Source: Oscillospiraceae bacterium
GTDB lineage: Bacteria; Bacillota; Clostridia; WRCU01
Assembly (NCBI GenBank): GCA_009783805.1
Contig: WRCU01000140.1
Location: 1 to 5,297, forward strand
Length of the DNA: 5,297 nucleotides
Direction of reading: 5' to 3'
Shown: positions 1-4,859 of the stretch, piece by piece
Position numbering within the stretch: the stretch's first letter is position 1
How the letters are laid out: every line of letters starts with the position of its first letter
Program-made: the position numbers and the translations under genes
Notes under the pieces: generated by a model
What the model was told of the DNA's origin: nothing
What the model saw: only the letters and a program-made list of their open reading frames with translations
The model's database searches: none

Positions 1-852
1 GAAGACTCGGCGGGGGTCATGAACCTATCCGACATGTGGGGCAGCTTCAACACGGGCGCCGTCCCGATATTCAAGGACGGCGAGGTCATAGGCATCGTCA
101 GCACGGACATAGCGGACACCTATATCCAGCACAGCAACGAAGCCTCCAGGAGCAACGCTATCTTCCAGGTTTCGGCGCTGTTCGCGACCATGGCCATCAT
201 GACCTTCGTCGTCGCGATGCTGATGCGCAGCGACCGCAGGATGCAGGCCCGGCTGTTCAGGATGGCCAACTACGACGTGCTCACGGGACTCCCCAACCGC
301 CAGTACCTGATGAGCTACCTTCCGGAGATATCGGAGAAGGCCATAAAGAAGAACGCCCCGTTCGCCCTGTTCCTCATCGACCTCGACAACTTCAAGCAGG
401 TGAACGACAACTCCGGCCACGACGCGGGCGACGTCCTGCTGAAGAGCATCTCGGATTACCTGAACGGTATCCACGCGGATTCCAAGTCCTTCAGGCCCCC
501 GGCGGGCATACTCAGCATGTCCGCGCGCATAGGCGGCGACGAGTTCGTGCAGGTGGTCGCGAACGTGAGGACCGAGGATGACGCGAGGGCGGCGGCGGAG
601 AAGGTGCTGGGAAGCTTCAGCTCAGAGACCGTGGACCGATACGTGGACAAGTATAAGGTGGGGCTCAGCATAGGCGTGGCGATGTTCCCGCACCACACCT
701 CCGACTACAGGATGCTCATCAAGTACGCGGACCTCGCCATGTACCACGCGAAGAACAGCGGCAAGCATACCTACCGCATCTACAGCGAGGAGATGGACCA
801 GACCGAGAAGAAGGGCGCCCACGCCAACGAGAGGCGGCGCAACAGGGCCTGA
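1..852 (+). CDS. Membrane-bound diguanylate cyclase, GGDEF domain (5' partial)
   Basis: This protein probably makes the second messenger cyclic di-GMP from two GTP at the inner face of the membrane in response to an external signal. The frame is open from base 1, so the gene starts off the left edge and 283 residues are visible. Numbering from base 1, residues 1-45 (with FNTGAVPIFKDGEVIGIVSTD) resemble the end of an extracytoplasmic Cache-type sensor domain. Residues 54-75 form one membrane helix, followed by a short basic/amphipathic linker. The GGDEF domain runs from about residue 91 (YDVLTGLPNR) to 259. It has the metal and GTP residues D127, N135 and D144 in DLDNFKQVND..GHDAGD, an intact GGDEF motif at 178-182, and the late YADLAMYHAK motif at 242-251. 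The catalytic residues look complete, so activity is expected. The RxxD inhibitory site is absent: the slot reads GILS (169-172). The stretch from GD to GGDEF is 33 residues against 23 in PleD. No EAL domain follows. The gene is convergent with the next one and functionally unrelated to it as far as can be seen. Confidence 0.93.
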   Translation, partial: EDSAGVMNLSDMWGSFNTGAVPIFKDGEVIGIVSTDIADTYIQHSNEASRSNAIFQVSALFATMAIMTFVVAMLMRSDRRMQARLFRMANYDVLTGLPNRQYLMSYLPEISEKAIKKNAPFALFLIDLDNFKQVNDNSGHDAGDVLLKSISDYLNGIHADSKSFRPPAGILSMSARIGGDEFVQVVANVRTEDDARAAAEKVLGSFSSETVDRYVDKYKVGLSIGVAMFPHHTSDYRMLIKYADLAMYHAKNSGKHTYRIYSEEMDQTEKKGAHANERRRNRA

Positions 853-861
853 CCGCCGGGC

Positions 862-888
862 CCTGGGCCCCCAAATCCTCGGCCCAGG
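862..888. terminator. GC-rich hairpin between convergent genes, possible bidirectional terminator
   Basis: CCTGGGCC (862-869) pairs perfectly with GGCCCAGG (881-888) across an 11-nt loop. It lies in the 47-bp gap between the stop of the GGDEF gene and the stop of the convergent transporter gene. The position suits a shared terminator. There is no T-tract on either side, so it is not a classical intrinsic terminator. The nearby GGGCCC copies at 858-863 and 865-870 could compete for pairing. Confidence 0.4.
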
Positions 889-899
889 AAGCCCGACAC

Positions 900-2423
900 T
901 CATGGAAGCAGGTGCGACGCGAGGCTCAGCCCCGTGAGCGTCAGGATCCCGCCGCAAGCGAACATGGCCATGTCGTTGACCTTGACCCGGCGGCAGACGA
1001 GCAGCATGGCGGCGAGGATCGAGGCCATCACCGCGTAGCCCGCCAGCGCGTGCAGCCCGACCCCGGAAACGACGGCCGCGGCGGTCCTCATGAGATTCAC
1101 GGCCACGGAGGCGAGCACGCCGCATACGGTCGGGATGATGTAGGCCATGATCAGCTTCAAGCGCGGGTTTTCCTTTAGGATCCCGAACAGCGCGTACAGC
1201 GTCAGGGCCCCGAAGGCCGTGGCCGTAACCGCCATCGCTATGCCCACCAGCCCGAAGAGCCAGCCGTATGCCGCCCCGCCCATGTCGCTGCCGAAGGCGA
1301 AGCCCACCCCGGCGATGATCGAGACGATGACCGGGCCCGGCATGGCGCCCGCGAACCCCATTATCCTGGCGTCGTAGAACTCCCTGGCTATCATGCCCGT
1401 CTGCACGAAGGTCTCGTCTGCGATCGCATAATAGACCTCCCCGCCCCCGAAGGAGGTGAGGGACGAGGCCAACCCCTTCGCCGCGAACGTGAGCGATCCC
1501 CCATCGCCGGACACGGCGAACGCGAGCAGGGTGACCGCCAGGGCCACGCAGGCGAACAAGGCGATGTTGGCGATGGGCCTGTAGTCGGCCTTCCCCATGC
1601 CCTCCTTGACGCCCTTGCCGGCGCGCGGGGCCGAACGGTCCGCCACGGCGGACGCCACGGCCATCAAGGCCATCAACGCCAACAACAGCGCCGTCAGGTT
1701 GTCGGACGCCCATCCGGGCAGGAAGGGTAGGGCCTTTTGCAACGCGCCCATCCTCCCGCAGGCCAGGGCGTACGCGAGCGAAACGGCCGAGGCCGCCGAG
1801 AGCCGCCTAAGCGAGCCCGAGGCCCCGACGAAGCATGAAATGAAGAACAAAATGGCGATCAAGTCCAGCATGGACAGGGCGAAGACCGGCTGCGGCAGCG
1901 CGTCCGGCGGAAGCCCGAGGATGGAGGTCAGGAACGACCGGACGGAGCCGCCGCCGTACAGGGCGAACGAGGCCGCGAAGGCCGCCATGTGCCGCCCATG
2001 CATGCCCCGCTCCGCGCAGCGCCGGAACCCCTTCGCGACGAACCTGACGATGAGGAGCATGACGAACGCGAGTATGCCCGCGGACGCGTACCTGATGTAC
2101 CTGACGCCCGCCTCCCCTATCATGGAGAAGCCCGTGAGGAGGGTCATGTATATCGCCGGGCCGGGCAGGGCGTAAGAATAGGCGCTGACCAGGGAGTAGC
2201 GCTGGTCCCATATGGCGCATATCGAGACCGGGAGGGAGGCGGGCGAGATGCTCGCCGCGGCGACCGCGACGTCAAAGCCCTCCTTGTCCACCCAGCCCTT
2301 CCGCTCGACGACCTCGGACTCTATGACCGGGATCAGCGCGGCGCCGCCCCCGAAGCCTATCGTCCCTATCTTAAGGAACGAAAGGATGACCTTTGAAAGA
2401 CTCTTCCCCTCGGCCAAGCCCAC
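900..2423 (-). CDS. ChrA-family (CHR) ion transporter, long two-domain form
   Basis: This is a polytopic membrane protein of the CHR family, whose best-known members export chromate, a structural analogue of sulfate. It is 507 aa, longer than the roughly 400 aa usual for two-domain members. The first CHR domain starts near residue 12, with FLKIGTIGFGGGAALIP (FGGG at 24-27) and a charged ESEVVERKGW stretch. The second starts near 313, with FGGG at 325-328, then ADETFVQTGMIAREFY and the hallmark MPGP at 361-364. In the first domain the equivalent of that PGP reads SPAS (60-63), while a PGP appears later at 87-89. The central region (about 131-310) has several extra hydrophobic segments, which accounts for the length. 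The start is GTG, with an in-frame TAG seven codons upstream and no ATG before the conserved region. TTG at codon 3 is the only near alternative, and neither has a clear ribosome site. The gene lies 58 nt downstream of the sulfatase on the same strand. Family assignment is firm; chromate as substrate is not shown, and sulfate or another anion is plausible. Confidence 0.88.
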   Translation of the reverse strand: MGLAEGKSLSKVILSFLKIGTIGFGGGAALIPVIESEVVERKGWVDKEGFDVAVAAASISPASLPVSICAIWDQRYSLVSAYSYALPGPAIYMTLLTGFSMIGEAGVRYIRYASAGILAFVMLLIVRFVAKGFRRCAERGMHGRHMAAFAASFALYGGGSVRSFLTSILGLPPDALPQPVFALSMLDLIAILFFISCFVGASGSLRRLSAASAVSLAYALACGRMGALQKALPFLPGWASDNLTALLLALMALMAVASAVADRSAPRAGKGVKEGMGKADYRPIANIALFACVALAVTLLAFAVSGDGGSLTFAAKGLASSLTSFGGGEVYYAIADETFVQTGMIAREFYDARIMGFAGAMPGPVIVSIIAGVGFAFGSDMGGAAYGWLFGLVGIAMAVTATAFGALTLYALFGILKENPRLKLIMAYIIPTVCGVLASVAVNLMRTAAAVVSGVGLHALAGYAVMASILAAMLLVCRRVKVNDMAMFACGGILTLTGLSLASHLLP

Positions 2424-2435
2424 GGCGCGTCGCAG

Positions 2436-2455
2436 GCCCGCCTAAGCCGGCGGGC
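2436..2455 (-). promoter_or_regulatory. Intercistronic hairpin just upstream of the transporter start
   Basis: GCCCGCC and GGCGGGC form a perfect 7-bp, all-GC stem around a 6-nt loop (2443-2448). It lies between the sulfatase stop and the GTG start of the transporter, and the stem ends 12 nt before that start. With no U-run after it, it is not a standard terminator. It could stabilise the upstream message, partly attenuate transcription, or limit ribosome loading on the transporter mRNA. The structure is visible in the sequence; the role is inferred. Confidence 0.4.
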
Positions 2456-2481
2456 GCCTCGCGAGCGCATCCTCCCCTGCC

Positions 2482-3975
2482 TTATTTCCTCGGCGCCCCG
2501 TCTCCGCCGAGGTACACCATCGGGCCGTACGGGGCCATGGCCGTGACCATGTAACCGTTCGCGATGCCGTCCTTGTTCTCATAGGCGAACGCGTAAAGCC
2601 TCTCCCACATCCTCAGTACCACCGCGTCGAGCTCGCCGCCCCTCTCATAGGCGCCGTGCGCGATCAGGTTCCTCACCTCATGGGGGTCCGCCTCCAGGTC
2701 ATACAGCTCGTCATAGTCGAAGGCGTTGTATACGTACTTGTACTTCCTGTCGAAGACGGCCCTTTGGATGCCATAATTTTCGTTCCCGTTGGTCTGCGTG
2801 AACATCTCCGTCCGCCAGCCTTCGGGCCTCCCGCCCTCGAGGAACGGCCGCAGCGAGGCGCCGCAGAACCTGCGTCCGGCCTCGATGCCCGCCATCTCTA
2901 AAAAAGTCGGCGCGTAGTCGGCCAGCGAGACGAACTCGTCCACGACGCGTCCGCCGCCCTTCACGCCCCCGTAGCCCACCACCGAGTTCACGTGGTAGGC
3001 CTCCCGGAACCCCGGCAGCCCCTTCTCCCAAAGGCCGTGGGCGGCGGCGTAGTCCCCGTGGTCGGAATTGTATATGACCACGGTGCTCTCCAGCAGCCCC
3101 TTGGCCTCCAGCGCGTCCAACAGCCTGCCGAATAGAAAATCCTCATACGTGCAATACGCGTAGTAGTGCAGAAGCGCCTTCCGGTGCTCCGTCTCGGTCA
3201 GCTGGCCGTAGCGCTCCCTGATGCGGCGGTACATGGCGGGCTTGTCGCCCATCGTGTCCGTAAAGCTCTCGGGCAGCGCGATCTCATCCAGGTCGTACAT
3301 GGCGAGGAACTCCTTGCTCACCATATAAGGGGAGTGCGGCCCGCCCACGCCGACGTACATGAGGAAGCTCTCCCCGTCGGGCATTCCCTCGATGCCCCTT
3401 ATGGCCGCGTCGACCATAACGGCGTCGTGGTGGGGCTCATTCCGCTCGCCGTACATGACCGTCTTATGGAACCCCGGGCGCACGATCTCCCCCTCGCCCC
3501 TGACGGCCGTGGGGTCCGAGATAGGCCAGCCGAGCCCGTACGTGTCCCAATCGCTCATGGAAGGCCTGTAACCCTCGTCCTTATACCTCTCCCAATGGGC
3601 GCAGAGCATGTCGAAGCCGCGCCTGTCGGGCCCCTCCTTGTCGCTCACGTGCCATTTGCCCGCGAAAAGCATCTTGTAGCCGGCGTCGCGCATGTCCTCG
3701 GAGAACAGCCTCACCCCGTCGCATAGGCCGCGCGACTTCGCGTTCGAGACGTTCACGTTGTCCCATACCCCGTGCTCCGAGGGGTAGAGCCCCGAGAAGA
3801 ACGTGGCCCTGCTCGGGCAGCAGTGGGGCGACGGGCAGTAGGCGTTCGTGAAGCTGACGCCGGCCGCGTGCAGCCTGTCGAGGTTGGGCGTCTTGATTAT
3901 CCCAAAGGGGGGCTGCATGTCGCCCCTCTGGTGGTCCGTCATGAAGACGAGGAAGTTGGGCCTCTTGTCCGCCAA
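2482..3975 (-). CDS. S1-family sulfatase (formylglycine type), cytoplasmic
   Basis: This enzyme is predicted to hydrolyse a sulfate ester, or possibly a related phospho/phosphonate monoester, using a formylglycine nucleophile and a divalent metal. It is 497 aa, normal for the family. The signature HCCPSRATFFSG puts the cysteine converted to formylglycine at C52 (C-C-P-S-R), with R56. Metal and active-site candidates follow in the usual order: D14 in FMTDHQRGD, K107/H109 in GKWHVSD, H214 in GGPHSPY, D305/H306 in NSDHGD and K318 in WEKG. The C-terminal ELYDLEADPHEVRNL (423-437) is typical of S1 sulfatases. There is no signal peptide or lipobox, so it should act in the cytoplasm on an imported substrate. 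The start must be TTG: a TAG lies in frame five codons upstream, and the next ATG (M12) is inside the conserved first strand. It follows the creatininase-like gene by 12 nt and precedes the transporter by 58 nt, so it is probably the middle gene of an operon. Its maturation needs a separate sulfatase-maturing enzyme, not seen here. The substrate is unknown. Confidence 0.92.
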   Translation of the reverse strand: MADKRPNFLVFMTDHQRGDMQPPFGIIKTPNLDRLHAAGVSFTNAYCPSPHCCPSRATFFSGLYPSEHGVWDNVNVSNAKSRGLCDGVRLFSEDMRDAGYKMLFAGKWHVSDKEGPDRRGFDMLCAHWERYKDEGYRPSMSDWDTYGLGWPISDPTAVRGEGEIVRPGFHKTVMYGERNEPHHDAVMVDAAIRGIEGMPDGESFLMYVGVGGPHSPYMVSKEFLAMYDLDEIALPESFTDTMGDKPAMYRRIRERYGQLTETEHRKALLHYYAYCTYEDFLFGRLLDALEAKGLLESTVVIYNSDHGDYAAAHGLWEKGLPGFREAYHVNSVVGYGGVKGGGRVVDEFVSLADYAPTFLEMAGIEAGRRFCGASLRPFLEGGRPEGWRTEMFTQTNGNENYGIQRAVFDRKYKYVYNAFDYDELYDLEADPHEVRNLIAHGAYERGGELDAVVLRMWERLYAFAYENKDGIANGYMVTAMAPYGPMVYLGGDGAPRK

Positions 3976-3983
3976 GTATGTGA

Positions 3984-3989
3984 CCCCCT
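3984..3989 (-). promoter_or_regulatory. Ribosome binding site of the sulfatase, overlapping the upstream stop
   Basis: On the minus strand AGGGGG sits 8 nt before the TTG start. Its first two bases are the last two of the TAG that ends the creatininase-like gene. This supports the unusual TTG start and implies translational coupling: ribosomes finishing the first gene cover the start region of the second. The two reading frames are in the same phase, separated only by TAG and four sense codons. Confidence 0.6.
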
Positions 3990-4791
3990 AACCTTGCCGC
4001 AGTCCGGCCAGGTATTCCGTGAGCCTCTTCTCCATGCCCTCGAGGAATATGTCGATGAGCTCCTCGCCGATCTCCCTGCTCGCGTAGGTCCTCGGGTCCT
4101 CGCCGCCCACGCCCACGGGCTTCTTGGCCATGTCGTCCGTGAGCCTGCCCATCTGGACGAGCTCGGGGCGCAGGGCCATGATGAATGAGGTCTCGCCTAT
4201 GCCCCCATGGCCTCCCAACGGCGGGCCCAGGGCCTTCTCCCTCGAGTTGTCGATCCCCCAGCAATGGAAGACGTCGATGCCGAACCTCCTCCTATAGTCC
4301 TCTATGCGCTTGAGGATGAAGAGCACGGACGGCCCATGGCCGTTCACCACCACGGCCTTGAACCCGGCCCTCTTGAGCTGGCGCAGTATGGCCTCTATGT
4401 AGAGGTTGTAGGCGTCGTCCGAGATCCAGTACGCGCTGCCCTCGAGCTGCGACGGCTCCTTCACCTTGACGCCCCCGCTGTGCTCCTCCCCGCCCGTCCA
4501 GTGGTCCATGCCGTACAGGCAGTCATACTCCTGGTCGTAGTAGTTCGTCGCGCCGGATACGGTCAGTGTGTCGGGGCCCATGAAGAGCATCGGGAAGACG
4601 ATGCCGCCCACCCTCCTCGCGAGCCTTACGAAGCATCCGTGGCCGATGTAGGCGTCGGTGCCGTACGGGTTCTGCTCGCCGTGCCATTCCAGGGTGCCGA
4701 CCGGCAGGTAGGCGATCGGGCACGCCTCGATCCTCTCCCTGAATTCCTGCGGAACCAGCTCCTCATACATGACCTTGTCCGTGCCGCCCAT
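3988..4791 (-). CDS. Creatininase-family amidohydrolase
   Basis: This is a metal-dependent hydrolase of the creatininase superfamily, whose members open cyclic amides or cleave formamides and related C-N bonds. Examples are creatinine amidohydrolase, the archaeal FAPy deformylase, the mycofactocin protease MftE and an inosose-pathway hydrolase. At 267 aa it has the usual length. The N-terminal motif LPVGTLEWHGEQNPYGTD supplies E35, H37 and D46 as metal ligands. VVNGHGPS (148-155) gives H152, and GGHGGIGETS (193-202) gives H195 and E200. The common NGHGGN form is altered to NGHGPS, and a Tyr/Gly-rich stretch at about 81-120 (with YGMDHWTGGEEHSGG) looks family-specific and may shape the substrate pocket. 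There is no signal peptide, so it is cytoplasmic. The ATG start has an in-frame TAG three codons upstream and a modest GGGGTAGG ribosome site (4797-4804), 5 nt away; M8 is a weaker alternative. It appears to be the first gene of the creatininase-sulfatase-transporter group. Family is confident; the substrate cannot be assigned. Confidence 0.9.
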   Translation of the reverse strand: MGGTDKVMYEELVPQEFRERIEACPIAYLPVGTLEWHGEQNPYGTDAYIGHGCFVRLARRVGGIVFPMLFMGPDTLTVSGATNYYDQEYDCLYGMDHWTGGEEHSGGVKVKEPSQLEGSAYWISDDAYNLYIEAILRQLKRAGFKAVVVNGHGPSVLFILKRIEDYRRRFGIDVFHCWGIDNSREKALGPPLGGHGGIGETSFIMALRPELVQMGRLTDDMAKKPVGVGGEDPRTYASREIGEELIDIFLEGMEKRLTEYLAGLRQG

Positions 4792-4814
4792 ATTAGCCTA
4801 CCCCGCCTCCCCGT

Positions 4815-4828
4815 TATGATGGATCATA
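4815..4828 (-). promoter_or_regulatory. AT-rich palindrome with a -10-like box, candidate promoter/operator
   Basis: TATGATGGATCATA is a perfect 6-2-6 inverted repeat inside the only AT-rich patch (about 4811-4836) of the 68-bp gap upstream of the creatininase-like gene. Read on the minus strand, TATGAT (4828-4823) matches the bacterial -10 consensus at 5 of 6 bases. It would give a leader of roughly 25 nt carrying the ribosome site. No -35 match is seen at 16-18 bp; those positions are GGCGGC-like. A palindrome covering a -10 box is the layout expected for a repressor operator. No regulator gene is in the window. The symmetry is seen; the function is inferred. Confidence 0.35.
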
Positions 4829-4836
4829 TTATGGAT

Positions 4837-4850
4837 GCGGCCTGCGCCGC
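4837..4850 (-). terminator. Weak hairpin after the acidic-protein gene
   Basis: GCGGC and GCCGC pair over a 4-nt loop, 9 nt after the TGA of the upstream partial gene. On the minus strand it is followed by ATCCATAAT rather than a T-run. It may be a weak terminator separating that gene from the creatininase operon, but a 5-bp GC stem is easily found by chance in GC-rich DNA. Confidence 0.2.
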
Positions 4851-4859
4851 CGTCCGCCG

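Noticed and set aside
19..21. ATG as the true start of the GGDEF protein
   Set aside because: The frame is open from base 1, and a start here would leave a fragment of a sensor domain before the membrane helix. The gene more likely begins off the window.
303..852. An EAL or other extra output domain fused to the GGDEF domain
   Set aside because: The GGDEF domain ends near residue 259 and only a short charged tail (KKGAHANERRRNRA) follows before the stop.
622..1713. Open frame of 363 codons on the minus strand overlapping the end of the GGDEF gene and much of the transporter gene
   Set aside because: It is Arg/Gly/His-rich with no domain or motif, lies out of frame with a clear CHR protein and crosses the 3' ends of two convergent genes. 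Long spurious frames are expected in GC-rich DNA.
1597..2175. Plus-strand open frame of 192 codons antisense to the transporter
   Set aside because: Its composition is what one gets from the complement of a hydrophobic GC-rich gene. It has no motif, and the opposite strand carries a convincing membrane protein.
2369..2470. Short minus-strand frame (34 codons, Arg-rich) starting at ATG 2470 right after GGGGAGG and overlapping the transporter start, as a leader peptide
   Set aside because: The purine run abuts the ATG with no spacing, so it cannot act as its ribosome site. The frame differs from that of the transporter and the peptide composition is that of an out-of-frame shadow.
3166..3726. 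Plus-strand open frame of 186 codons antisense to the sulfatase
   Set aside because: No recognisable domain, and the opposite frame has all the sulfatase active-site motifs.
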